A stretch of 28,803 nucleotides of DNA from a virus: positions 1 through 28,803 of the IMG/VR virus record IMGVR_UViG_3300005289_000077; one strand, 5' to 3'. Every line of letters starts with the position of its first letter. The stretch's first letter is position 1. The notes beneath the pieces were generated by a model that saw only the letters and a program-made list of their open reading frames with translations, was not told where the DNA came from and did not search any database. Shown here piece after piece: positions 12,569 through 22,300 of this stretch. Position numbers and translations under genes: made by a program.

Positions 12569-13597
12569 ATGACAAAATTTAGCGTATTATCCAATGGATT
12601 CAAAGCGTTAATGCCGTTAAACATTCAGATGTTTGCTACTACGGCTAATACATCTGTAACAGTTCAATCAGGTGCAGGTTCTAACTCAACAAAGCCTAAC
12701 GCATGGTATGACAAATTATTATTACAACTTTTAGTACAAACTGACTGGTATCACTCTCGTTTTGCACAAGAGCGACCAATGCCTGCACGTTCAGGTGATA
12801 CAATCAACTTCCGTAAGATCAAAAAATTAGAGCCATCTTTAGCTCCACTTAATGAAGGTATTACACCTGACGGCTTAAATGGTCAATTAGAGGCTATCTC
12901 AGCAGTTACAGCTCAATACGGTGACTGGATGTTATTCACTGATATTGTTGACGTTACTGTAGTAGACCCTGTAGTTGAGGAGTACACAAAAGAACTTGCA
13001 CGTTCTGCACGTGAGAAGATTGATAAGCTTGTACGTAAAGAATTACATGCAGGGACAAACGTATTCTACGCTAACAAAAAAGCAAGCCGTGTAACAGTTG
13101 CAGCAGGCGATATTCCAAAAATTGACGACTTCCGTAAAATGGCTTTAGCAATGAAGAAAGCTTTCGTAGCTCCTGCTGTTGACGGCAAGTATGTAGTATT
13201 GATTTCTCCTGAAACTGCATTCGATTTAATGGACGACCCTAAATTCGTGAAAGCTTACGAAATTGGTCAGAACAACAAGCCATTTATTAAAGGTGAAGTT
13301 GCTGATGTCTACGGCATTAAGTTCGTTGAAGTTCCAAATGCTATGGTATTTGAGGGTGAGGGTGCTTCAGCAGTAGATGTTCACTCAGCTCTTATGCTAG
13401 GTCAACGCTGCTACGGTATCACAAAAATCAAAGGTAACGGTGACATCCAAACAATCACAAAAGGCTTAGGTTCTGAAGGTTCAGGTGACCCATTAAACCA
13501 ACGTCAATCAATTGGTTGGAAAATCAATGCATTCGTTGCTAAACGTTTATACGAAGAAGGTATCTGCCGTTACGAGCACGTACCATCAAACGCTTAA
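12569..13597 (+). CDS. Major capsid protein, N4-gp56 family, 342 aa
   Basis: The shell-forming protein with an HK97-type fold. Family features: GDTINFRKIKKLEPSLAPLN (about 73-92), EGITPDG, the QYGDWMLFTDIVDVTVVDPV block (about 115-135), LVRKELHAGTNVFYANKKAS (about 150-170) and SIGWKINAFVAKRLYEEGI near the C-terminus. The length is typical. The N-terminal ~25 residues carry the same PL-x-IQ-x-F motif as the scaffold. The ATG follows TTGGAGGGTC. Strong promoter, strong ribosome site and codon choice fit very high expression. Confidence 0.92.
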   Translation: MTKFSVLSNGFKALMPLNIQMFATTANTSVTVQSGAGSNSTKPNAWYDKLLLQLLVQTDWYHSRFAQERPMPARSGDTINFRKIKKLEPSLAPLNEGITPDGLNGQLEAISAVTAQYGDWMLFTDIVDVTVVDPVVEEYTKELARSAREKIDKLVRKELHAGTNVFYANKKASRVTVAAGDIPKIDDFRKMALAMKKAFVAPAVDGKYVVLISPETAFDLMDDPKFVKAYEIGQNNKPFIKGEVADVYGIKFVEVPNAMVFEGEGASAVDVHSALMLGQRCYGITKIKGNGDIQTITKGLGSEGSGDPLNQRQSIGWKINAFVAKRLYEEGICRYEHVPSNA

Positions 13598-13616
13598 TAC
13601 TAGGGGGTAGTTGTAC

Positions 13617-13886
13617 ATGGCGACAAAAGCTACAACATCAAAATCAGTAAACCAAGTTGAGACTTCAGGTGCTCAACTTAAAAAAGAGTTAGATGCTGCT
13701 AAAAAGGCTTTCTCAGATGCACCAACAAAAACATTGACAATTCCTGCTGTCTTTAAAAAGACTTTCGGTTCTGAAATGTTCATTGGTATCAATGGTGTAT
13801 TCGTGAATGTTCCTGTAGATGGTAAAGGGTACGAAGTGCCTGAACCATTCTATGAGCACGCAATGCAAGCTATCAACAGCCTTTAA
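13617..13886 (+). CDS. Probable capsid-associated/minor head protein, 89 aa
   Basis: The start is set at the ATG at 13617 (MATKATTSKSVNQ), 9 nt after AGGGGG; an in-frame TTG two codons earlier is closer to that site than is usual. An Ala/Lys-rich helical N-terminus precedes a compact beta region, KTFGSEMFIGINGVFVNVPV, then DGKGYEVPEPFYEHAMQAI. Proteins with a 'v-V-x-x-PVd-G-x-x-x-EVPeP.ye' ending regularly follow capsid genes in Gram-positive phages. A decoration or head-completion role is inferred. Confidence 0.7.
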   Translation: MATKATTSKSVNQVETSGAQLKKELDAAKKAFSDAPTKTLTIPAVFKKTFGSEMFIGINGVFVNVPVDGKGYEVPEPFYEHAMQAINSL

Positions 13887-13917
13887 GGGGATGGGGATTT
13901 TTCCCCTTCCTCTTTTT
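13885..13917 (+). terminator. Weak terminator-like hairpin after minor head gene
   Basis: AAGGGGA (13885-13891) pairs with TCCCCTT (13902-13908), with T5 at 13913-13917 a few bases later. The hairpin overlaps the stop codon. Imperfect T-run spacing suggests partial termination, which would lower expression of tail genes relative to capsid. Confidence 0.5.
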
Positions 13918-13936
13918 ATATTTAGGAGGGATTTTA

Positions 13937-14353
13937 ATGGAGATTCTTTCATTAGTGGACCATATCAACTTAGCTACTGACGAAGACTTTGAACTAATGA
14001 CGGTGCTGAAGTTTTGTAATGACGCCATTGCAAAGATTAACGTAGAAGCAAAGGCACAATTTCCTTTCATTGACCTGTCATTGAAGGAAAAATTATACAA
14101 GACTGAGGAGTATGTGGCAATTCCTGAGACATGGATTCGAATGCTCATAGTTCCTTTTGCCGCAGGTCGTATCAAAGAGAATGACTCATCACAGTTCGAA
14201 TACCAAGATTGGTATGCACAATTCGACTTAAACTTACGTAGGTTTACAGACGATTTTGATATTCCTGAGGAGTACCAAATTCCTGATACGAAAGTAAAGT
14301 TCTACGAGGGTGACTTAACAGGTCACATTTATTCACCATTAAGGGGATGGTAA
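13937..14353 (+). CDS. Head-tail adaptor protein, 138 aa
   Basis: Adaptors bind beneath the portal and carry the tail. This helical 138-residue protein lies between the capsid and tail-hub genes. Its N-terminal helices (SLVDHINLATDEDFELMTVL and KFCNDAIAKINVEAKA) and the IRMLIVPFAAGRIKENDSSQ, FEYQDWYAQFDLNLRRF region resemble gp6/gp11-type adaptor proteins. No catalytic motif. The ATG follows TTAGGAGGGA. The family call is by position and fold pattern. Confidence 0.72.
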   Translation: MEILSLVDHINLATDEDFELMTVLKFCNDAIAKINVEAKAQFPFIDLSLKEKLYKTEEYVAIPETWIRMLIVPFAAGRIKENDSSQFEYQDWYAQFDLNLRRFTDDFDIPEEYQIPDTKVKFYEGDLTGHIYSPLRGW

Positions 14354-14356
14354 AGT

Positions 14357-16198
14357 ATGGTAAGGCAGTCGTATTACACTGAGCCGTGGCGAAAAGAGTT
14401 TCAATTATTTGAGAACTTTGCAAGCGGCATGAATACAACGTCTTCGGACGACAACATGGTAGATAGTGAGCTACGAGACATGCTTAATATTTCACTTGAC
14501 GAAAAAGGCTCTATGACTAGGCGTACAGGCTACGTAGAACACTTAATGTCACAAGTACCTAATGCTAAAGTTCAAGGATTCCATAGGCACTTTAAATCTG
14601 TTAGCGAGTTTGTAGATATGATTTTCGTTAACGGTACAGTAGAAATAGGTGGCGTAGTTCAATCAGGAATTACATTTCAAAGTGATCGTACTGTAGATGC
14701 TGTGCAGTGGGGACAACGCACGTATATTGCTACAGGTTCAGGGCTGTATACGTACAAAGACGGTGAAGGTTTTAAAAAGGTAGAGCCTAAGAAGCCTGAC
14801 CCACTAGAAGCCCTGTACATCGGTACAAACGCTTTAGCTGACGACCCGAATGCCTACCTAGAGGATGGCTTAGGTTCACACCTTCAGCTCACAGGGGTAA
14901 CGTTCAGCACACGCTACGGCACGATTAACAACCCATTTACATTAACAGCCTTTGTCATTAAGCAAAATGCTTCAGATGTGATTGAGTATCAATTCGAGTA
15001 CAGATTCCCATTCATGGAGGCAGGGGCTTTCCACATGGGGCAGGATTGGTCCACATCTAAAACATGGACGCACAAGCCTGAAGGTGAAGGAGATATGCAG
15101 TTTCGTATACGAGCACGCAAACAAGGTACTGTTATCAGCTCAATCATATATGACGTGCCAAAGTATCAAATCAAGCCTGCTCCTGACCCTGACGACATTG
15201 CACCTGATTACACAGGTATTCATACATGTAATCGTATATTGTTGCATTGGGAGCGTATCATCCTGTACGGGGATACAAAGAACTTTGATACGATTTATAT
15301 TTCCCACCTGAAAGCAGGCAACTATTTCCCAATGACGAACACTCTAGCTTTCGAGACGCCAACTAAAGAACCGCTAAATGCTTTAGTTCGATTCCGAGAC
15401 TATATCATAGCTTTCACGGACACGACTGTACAAGCCTTGTTCGGTAAGTCTCCAAGGGATTATTCAAGACGAGTCCTGAATACTGCTGTAGGATGTATCG
15501 CACCTAAAGGTGTAACTGTTTTGGATAACTATGTTGCATTTGTTTCCTTAGATGGTATATATTATTTAAAGAGCGTTGGATACGTGGAAGACAAAGCCAA
15601 CGTAGCTCGCTTAGATGAACGTATTGTAAATATCGTTCCAAAAGGCAAGCGTAATGCAGTTATGAACATGTTCCGTAACGAGCTGCATGTATACTTCCCT
15701 GACGAACAACTTCGTTTTAGGTACAGCAGGGAGCTGAATGCATGGACAAAGGACAACTCAGCACTATTCAATGTAGTAGATACAAAGACTTACGGTATCA
15801 ATAACTACTTAGCGTGTGCTAACGGACGAATCGCCTTAGCTTCAGACACAGTATATACAGATGTAGGACATGTCTATAAATCTAGTTTCAAGACTAAGTA
15901 CCTTAGTTTCGGCATACCTCATCATCCTAAGAAAATGAAAGAGTTGCAGATTACAGCTAGAGGACATGAACTAGGCATGATGGCTACAGTACGAGCGTAC
16001 TTAGACGGAGTAAATAGGATGAATGATGTCGTTGAATGGAAGTCGAAATTTCCTATTCCAAACGGCTATAACACATTCGAGGACAAGCTGAAGATAGCAG
16101 GTAAATGTTTACGTGTAATGATTGAGGTAGAGCAAGAGCAGCCACATGCGTTCACATTCCTTGACTTCGGTATTGTTCACAAAATTAAGAAACCTTAG
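14357..16198 (+). CDS. Tail hub/nozzle protein, 613 aa
   Basis: In short-tailed phages a beta-propeller-like protein forms the tail hub or nozzle (T7 gp12, P22 gp10 types). Here FENFASGMNTTSSDDNMVDS (about 17-36) followed by ELRDMLNISLDEKGSMTRRT matches the N-terminal signature of such proteins, and the rest is beta-rich with repeated Gly/aromatic turns, at expected length. The middle (about 150-290) looks like an inserted beta domain (TFSTRYGTINNPFTLTAFVI, then AGAFHMGQDWSTSKTWTHKP) that could be Ig/fibronectin-like. The ATG follows AAGGGGATGG. Confidence 0.75.
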   Translation: MVRQSYYTEPWRKEFQLFENFASGMNTTSSDDNMVDSELRDMLNISLDEKGSMTRRTGYVEHLMSQVPNAKVQGFHRHFKSVSEFVDMIFVNGTVEIGGVVQSGITFQSDRTVDAVQWGQRTYIATGSGLYTYKDGEGFKKVEPKKPDPLEALYIGTNALADDPNAYLEDGLGSHLQLTGVTFSTRYGTINNPFTLTAFVIKQNASDVIEYQFEYRFPFMEAGAFHMGQDWSTSKTWTHKPEGEGDMQFRIRARKQGTVISSIIYDVPKYQIKPAPDPDDIAPDYTGIHTCNRILLHWERIILYGDTKNFDTIYISHLKAGNYFPMTNTLAFETPTKEPLNALVRFRDYIIAFTDTTVQALFGKSPRDYSRRVLNTAVGCIAPKGVTVLDNYVAFVSLDGIYYLKSVGYVEDKANVARLDERIVNIVPKGKRNAVMNMFRNELHVYFPDEQLRFRYSRELNAWTKDNSALFNVVDTKTYGINNYLACANGRIALASDTVYTDVGHVYKSSFKTKYLSFGIPHHPKKMKELQITARGHELGMMATVRAYLDGVNRMNDVVEWKSKFPIPNGYNTFEDKLKIAGKCLRVMIEVEQEQPHAFTFLDFGIVHKIKKP

Positions 16199-16209
16199 GA
16201 GGGGTAACG

Positions 16210-17247
16210 ATGGCGTATAATGATTATGAGAAGCTAGACCCATATCATCAGTATGGCGACCCTGAAGACCCTTCTCCTTATGAAATATTAAACCAAATGA
16301 AGTCGTGGAACAAAGCCATTACCCTTCAAGTGGTGGCTTTGGATGAATCCACGCAGGCGTCATTAAAGATAATGGATGATCGTATTACTGCTGAGATTAC
16401 AGACGTTACTGACGATATGAATACTCAGTTAGGTGTGATGAACGGTCAAATATTGTTAAAGGTGACTAAAGGAGAGTCCATTGCAGATATTAACGTAACG
16501 CAGGGACTTGTTAAAATCCGTGCAGATAAAGTAGAGTTGAGTGGCTATGCTACATTTACCGCTTTAGCTACAGATGGTATGACGGCTATTCACGGTGGTA
16601 ACATCCTCACTGAAACAATCGTGGCTAGTAAAATTGGAGCTAATCAAATTTCATCTAGTCATATTCAGACAGATGCTATTACAGCTAACGAGTTAGCAGC
16701 TAATGCCGTGTATGCAGGAGCTATCCAAACAAATGCTGTCAATGCCAACCATATTCAATCTAATTCGATTGAAACATATCATATTCAATCTTATGCTATT
16801 ACAGCAGGCAAGATTGACTCATACGCTATTACGGCTGATAAGATTGCCGCAGGGCAAATTTCAGCTAACCACATAGTTTCATATGGTATTACAGCAGATG
16901 TTATCAATGGTGGTGAGATTAACTCGTCAACTATCAACGTAGATACGAACGCTACTGTAGGTAAAGTCCTTAATATCGGTACACATTACTCAGATATGGA
17001 TGGACGTATGATACGTTTTGGTGGAGGTACAGGTGGTACAATCGGTTACAGCTACGACCAAATCACACTAGGTGCTCAGAACGGTGTCCGCATTAACGGT
17101 GACCTGTTCGTTGATACAAATAATTCAGGAAATGTAGCTATCTCAGATACAAACGGTCTTAGTTTCGGTGTGAGTGAAGCCACGACACCTCCTAGACTTT
17201 ATGTAAGGCTTTATGGTAGAAACATAGGATACACACCACTAACTTAA
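16210..17247 (+). CDS. Tail appendage/fibre-like protein with decamer repeats
   Basis: The N-terminal ~40 residues (MAYNDYEKLDPYHQYGDPED) probably attach to the tail. A helical part follows (residues about 45-85), then DINVTQGLVKIRADKVELSG, a phrase typical of siphophage tail-tip and fibre proteins. Residues about 135-250 are tandem ~10-residue repeats of the type 'AITA-x-K-I-A-A', e.g. YAITADKIAAGQISANHIVS, which would build an elongated beta-helical or coiled shaft. The C-terminus (about 260-345) is Gly-rich beta. Host-contact or tail-side-fibre function is inferred. Confidence 0.7.
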   Translation: MAYNDYEKLDPYHQYGDPEDPSPYEILNQMKSWNKAITLQVVALDESTQASLKIMDDRITAEITDVTDDMNTQLGVMNGQILLKVTKGESIADINVTQGLVKIRADKVELSGYATFTALATDGMTAIHGGNILTETIVASKIGANQISSSHIQTDAITANELAANAVYAGAIQTNAVNANHIQSNSIETYHIQSYAITAGKIDSYAITADKIAAGQISANHIVSYGITADVINGGEINSSTINVDTNATVGKVLNIGTHYSDMDGRMIRFGGGTGGTIGYSYDQITLGAQNGVRINGDLFVDTNNSGNVAISDTNGLSFGVSEATTPPRLYVRLYGRNIGYTPLT

Positions 17248-17262
17248 TTGGGGGAATTTATA

Positions 17263-17463
17263 ATGGAAAAAACTTATACATTGACTTTAAATAACGGGCA
17301 GCAATACGATATTACATCAACAGACTTTGACATGAACAGTTTCTTATTATCTGTAAACGATCACAGAATATTCGTTATTGCTGTAGGTGAATTAGCGTTC
17401 GCACGTCAGCTATTTGGTACGATTGCTCCGAAAGGTGCTACACCTGTAGCTCAAAATCAGTAA
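17263..17463 (+). CDS. Small structural-region protein, 66 aa
   Basis: The start is set at the ATG at 17263, 8 nt after TTGGGGGAA; an in-frame TTG at 17248 overlaps that ribosome site. The sequence is mostly beta (TYTLTLNNGQQYDITST, then HRIFVIAVGELAFARQLFGT) and ends Ala/Pro-rich. It lies between the fibre-like and ejection-type genes. No family recognised; it may be a small tail or accessory protein. Confidence 0.65.
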   Translation: MEKTYTLTLNNGQQYDITSTDFDMNSFLLSVNDHRIFVIAVGELAFARQLFGTIAPKGATPVAQNQ

Positions 17464-17477
17464 GGAGGGGATAGTAC

Positions 17478-19292
17478 ATGGCTACACTATCTAATGTTAA
17501 GAATATTAGGAATCTTACAAATCGTCCAATTAAAAAACTAGATAGAACTACTTTAGGCTCTACGCCTCAACCTACTATGCCAAACGGTTATAACAAAGCT
17601 GACTATGGTCGTGGTTGGGGTATCGGTTTCGGTGCAGGTAATGTATCAAACAACTTTAATCAATGGAATGACATGGGTGCTGTACAAAACGAAATCAATC
17701 GTATGAACACAGTTATGTCAAATCGTGATAAGTTCGGCATGGAAAACACTACTGAACATAAAGCGTACATTGACCGATTAAATCAATCAATGCAGCCATA
17801 CAACCAATCTAAGCAGAACATCACTGATGCTCAAGGCAAGTATGATACTCGCTTAGGTCAACAGCAACAGCAATGGCAAGACATCCTGAACAAGCAGAAA
17901 GAAGGTACTCAAGGATGGCGAGACAACTATAACAATTCTCAAGCAGCTCAGGACTACCGTAAAATTCAGGATGCCACTATTCAAGACATTGGTAACAAAT
18001 ACGGTATTGACTTTTCTAAAGACTATGCTAATCGTCAAGCTGAAGCTGAAGCACAGGCTCTACGAGATGCTAATGCAAATTCACAGCGTCAAAACGAGTC
18101 TCAGAATAAGCAAAACATCCAACGTATTGACGACCAACTTATGACTATGGCTGAACAGCTTGACCGTAAGTATTTCCAAGAGGGATTAGGTATGGGTCAA
18201 GACCAAGTAGAATCAGGTCTTAATGCAGGTATTGCGGCAGACCAAGCCTTACGTCTTCAGATGGGACGTCAGGCTGATATGTCAGGAGCGTACCGTGATG
18301 CTAACTTAGGTCGTATGACTGAAGACCAACGTTTCACTAATGAAGGGCTACGCTTAACAGAGGCTTTAGGTACTATCAATCAACAGTCTTTAGCTAATGC
18401 AGAGCGTATGTACAGAGACATGTTATCGCAAGGCTATGACATGCTTTCCAATGATCGTGATTTCTACGCTCAACAAGACCAACAGGAGTGGGCTCGTTCT
18501 CAGGCTGAGATTGACCGCACAGCTCAACAAGGTTCGCAGGACTTAGAAGCATTACAATGGATGATGGGCTTTGACCGTCAAGGCTTGCAGGACACTATTG
18601 CAAATGAGCAGTTCAATCAACAGTTCTTCCAAAACATGCTACAAAACTCTAATGAGAATGCTAAATGGAGAGAACAATTCGACTATGGTAAAACACGTGA
18701 CCAAGTGGCTGATAAGCAATGGCAGACTCAGTTTGACTACGGTAAATCACGTGATTTAATCGGTGACCAACAATGGCAAAAGCAGTTTGACTGGGGTAAA
18801 CTCATGGACGAAGCAGGTCTTACAGGTCTGTATAACGGTAAGAATACATGGCAACGTACACAAGACCAATTCAATATGGACATGACAGGTAAAGAGTTCG
18901 GCTTGAAAGAGCGTGAATTCTCATGGCGTCAACAGCAAGCAGCTTTAGATCGAGCAGCAGCACAAGCAGCCGCACGTGGCGGTGGAGGCGGTGGCAGCAG
19001 CAGAGGTCGTAGTTCAGGTGGACGTAGTTCAGGTGGTTCTACTGCTAAGTCAGCTCCTAAATCGAATACGAATTACAATGCAGCCTATAATCAGTTCAAT
19101 CGAGAGAAGGCTATAGAGATGGACTTGACAGCAGGACGAGCTAAGAATATCGACCAAAACAGTATTAATGCTAAGTTACAGGCACAGCAAGACCTAGCAA
19201 AGCAGGCTATTCAATTGACTAGACCACAGCCGAAGCCACAGCACCAATTTGTTGTAGGTCCATCTAATCGTGATAAGAAGAAGAAAAAGTAG
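17478..19292 (+). CDS. Gln-rich internal virion (ejection) protein, 604 aa
   Basis: Podoviruses carry internal proteins that leave with the DNA and form a trans-envelope conduit. This helical, Gln/Asp/Asn-rich protein lies directly before the giant internal protein. Residues about 396-450 are three near-identical 18-residue repeats built on W-x-x-QFDYGK (for example QWQTQFDYGKSRDLIGD). Residues about 499-521 form a Gly/Ser/Arg linker (RGGGGGGSSRGRSSGG), and the tail is basic, ending KKKKK. There are no enzymatic motifs. The ATG follows AAGGAGGGGAT. The function is inferred from architecture and order. Confidence 0.72.
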   Translation: MATLSNVKNIRNLTNRPIKKLDRTTLGSTPQPTMPNGYNKADYGRGWGIGFGAGNVSNNFNQWNDMGAVQNEINRMNTVMSNRDKFGMENTTEHKAYIDRLNQSMQPYNQSKQNITDAQGKYDTRLGQQQQQWQDILNKQKEGTQGWRDNYNNSQAAQDYRKIQDATIQDIGNKYGIDFSKDYANRQAEAEAQALRDANANSQRQNESQNKQNIQRIDDQLMTMAEQLDRKYFQEGLGMGQDQVESGLNAGIAADQALRLQMGRQADMSGAYRDANLGRMTEDQRFTNEGLRLTEALGTINQQSLANAERMYRDMLSQGYDMLSNDRDFYAQQDQQEWARSQAEIDRTAQQGSQDLEALQWMMGFDRQGLQDTIANEQFNQQFFQNMLQNSNENAKWREQFDYGKTRDQVADKQWQTQFDYGKSRDLIGDQQWQKQFDWGKLMDEAGLTGLYNGKNTWQRTQDQFNMDMTGKEFGLKEREFSWRQQQAALDRAAAQAAARGGGGGGSSRGRSSGGRSSGGSTAKSAPKSNTNYNAAYNQFNREKAIEMDLTAGRAKNIDQNSINAKLQAQQDLAKQAIQLTRPQPKPQHQFVVGPSNRDKKKKK

Positions 19293-19304
19293 GGGGAATA
19301 GCTA

Positions 19305-22300
19305 ATGGGACGTAAAAAGAAACCAAAAGCAAAACCACAGGACTTTAGTGCATGGTCAAAGGGGCAGACACAGACTGCCCCTGTTGGCAATGCTAAAAGC
19401 TTTAAGGACCTGTATGAAAAAGCACCGCAACCTAAAGGAAGCCCTAGAGCACCGCAAAATAAACGTACACAGCAATATGTACAGTCTTACAACCCACAGA
19501 AAGAGCAGGAGTTCAAAGAGTGGACACAGAGTAAGGTAACAGGTTCAGCCAAGGATGGACGCTCCAAAGTGTTACGTCAGTTCGACAAGTCTTATGGTAA
19601 GAATATGGACGAAAAGCAGTCTACTATTCTGAGCCAACTAGGATTGCCTACTACTCCTCCAAAGAAAAAGTCTCCTTATGAGGACATGATGGCTAGACAA
19701 GCTAAAGAAGCCAAAATGGAGAAGACTGCTAGTGCTAAGAACTCAAAGGCACTTCAGGCTGTAGCTAAAGATGATAGCCGTGGTGGTGGTTTTTTCGATA
19801 ATTTTACTGACTTTGCTAAAGGATTTTTCACAGGCGATGGTCAGAAAATGGCTGAAGCAGGTGTTAAGCAAGGTGAGAACCAAGGTAAAGTAGGGAAAGA
19901 AATTGATCGTGCTGCTACACACGCTACAAATACAGCTCTCTTAGGTCTGCCAAAGGCTTTAGATAACAAGTCAGTCGCAAAAGGAGCATCAATGCCTGAA
20001 GAGTACTCTCAGCGTAAAGGTGCAGGCAAAGTAGCTGATATTGCGTATGATGCTTTAGGTTACATAGCTCCTTCTACAGCAGCAGCTAAAGTGTTACGTG
20101 GTGCAGGTGTTACAAAAGGTGCAAGTAAATACGGTAAAGAGATTCTTCAAGGCAACACAAAAGGCAATGTGAGCAAACTAGCCGCTGAAACAGCTAAGGA
20201 AGGTGCTATTATCGGTGGCGGTATGGGCGTAGCTGAGGAGGCTATTAACGGGGCTATCAATCCTGACCAATTCGACTTAGGTCAAGCCGCTAAAAACGTG
20301 GCAATTAGTACAGCTTTAGGTGCAGCACTAGACCCTCTAGTTTCTGTAGGCGGTGCATATGGTAAGAAGTTCCTTAATAACCGTAAACAAAGCAAAGCTC
20401 TAGAAGCTATCTCCCAAAGTGCTCAGAATGCCACTGAGAGGCGTTCTAGTGCTCTCACTAACTTAGATTCAGGATTCCGTAAAACAGACGTTACGCAGCC
20501 TGCTAGTAACGTAAGAGAGGCTGCTGCTACATCTAATGTAAACAAGCCTATTCATCTTGAGACAACGAAGATGATTCAGCCTAAGAAAGTTACACCTGAA
20601 GAAGCATCTCTTAAACTAGATGCAATGGACAGTCCTATTAGCTATTCTCAAGATATTAAGACACGTATGTCGCCTAAAGACGGTGCTAAGGCACTTATGC
20701 GTTCGTTCAATCGTGAAATTGTTGACGGTGCTTCTGACTTGAAGATACTAGAGCGTTCTTTAAAAGACCTTGACGCAAACAATGTGTTAGAAGCTGCTCC
20801 AAAAACAGGTTTGAAGGTAGACGACAGCTTGTACAAACAGGCTCGTATGCTTAGTTCTTCTAGTGCAAGGGCAGCTATTTCAGCTAGAGATAACTTCAAG
20901 CCACTATATGACCGATTAAATGGCTATGGTTTAACTTCTAAAGACCTAGACGAGTACTCTTTAGCTCTACATGCTAATGATATTCATGCCTTGAATGCTC
21001 AGTTAGGTAAGTCTACTGTCGAGCTTATGGACGAATTCGATAAAATAACGACTAAACGACCTAGTGAAATGACAGGTAAAGAAGTATTGACATGGCAGAA
21101 ACAGCGTAACGACATCTTAGATAAAGTCGGTGACTTGAACCCTTATGCACTGCCTGAATCGGCTAGTCCTGAATGGGTGGAGAGTGTTCTTAAAAAATGG
21201 GAAAATAACCCACAAATGCAAGAGTCACACCGTCATTTTATGGCTATTCAAGATGCAAACTTACAACGTGCTAAAGAGGCAGGCTTCTTAGATGAGGACA
21301 TGCTATCTGCATTACGTGCTAGACACCCTAACTATGTATCACTTGCACGTGACATAGGTGAGGATTCTGTTTTAGGTATAGGTCGTACTAAAGCTAAATC
21401 ATCCATCCTTTCTCGTAAAGGCGGTAGCTCAGACTTAAAAATCCTACCTGTTACTGAGTCAGCTATGCGTAACCATATTATGACTATTAGAAATGCTGAG
21501 AAGAATAGTATGCTTCAAACGATTGGTAAGTACGCTGATATTGACACAGACGGCACAATGTTCCGTGAAGTCCCTGAACCTGTATCAGGTAAAACAGTTA
21601 CAGCTTATCAAGACGGTGTTCAAAAACATTACGAAGTGCCTGAGTACTTAGTTAACTATCTTGAAAAATCGCAGTACAAGCCTGATGATGGCATAGTTTC
21701 AAAGTCTGCCAAGTCGTTTGCTGACTTAGTTAAGAAAGGTTCAACGCACTATAATATTCCGTTCCACTTTGTCTCAGCAGTTCGTGATAGTGCTCAATCA
21801 GCTCTTACATCACGTACAGGTCAAAACCCTGCATCTGTAGCAATGGGCTTCGTGGACTCATTCTTTGGTAAAACTTTGGAAAAAGCAACTAACGGACGAT
21901 TTAAGTCTGCTGTAGATACTTATGAAAAAATGGGTGGCGGTGCTACTCAGTTTGTCTCTACGTCAAAGGATGATATTAAGAGCCTAGCAAAGTCACTTGA
22001 AACAGGTAGCTTAGATGGCAATAATAAAATGATCGTGCTAAATCCATTCAAAGCGATTGAAAAATTTGGCTCAACTATGGAACGTGGTGCTCGTTTAGGT
22101 GAATTCCGTCAGGCTCAAAAGAAAGGTCTTTCTGAAAAGGATGCATTCTTTGAAGCTACAGACATTATGGACTACTCGCAAAAAGGTGATGCTGTAAAGA
22201 AAGCTAACGACTATGTACCTTACTTGAATGCCGCTATTCGTGGTAACGCCCGTGTTATTGAAGCCATGCGTCAAGACCCTGTAGGCTTCGGTACAAAGGC

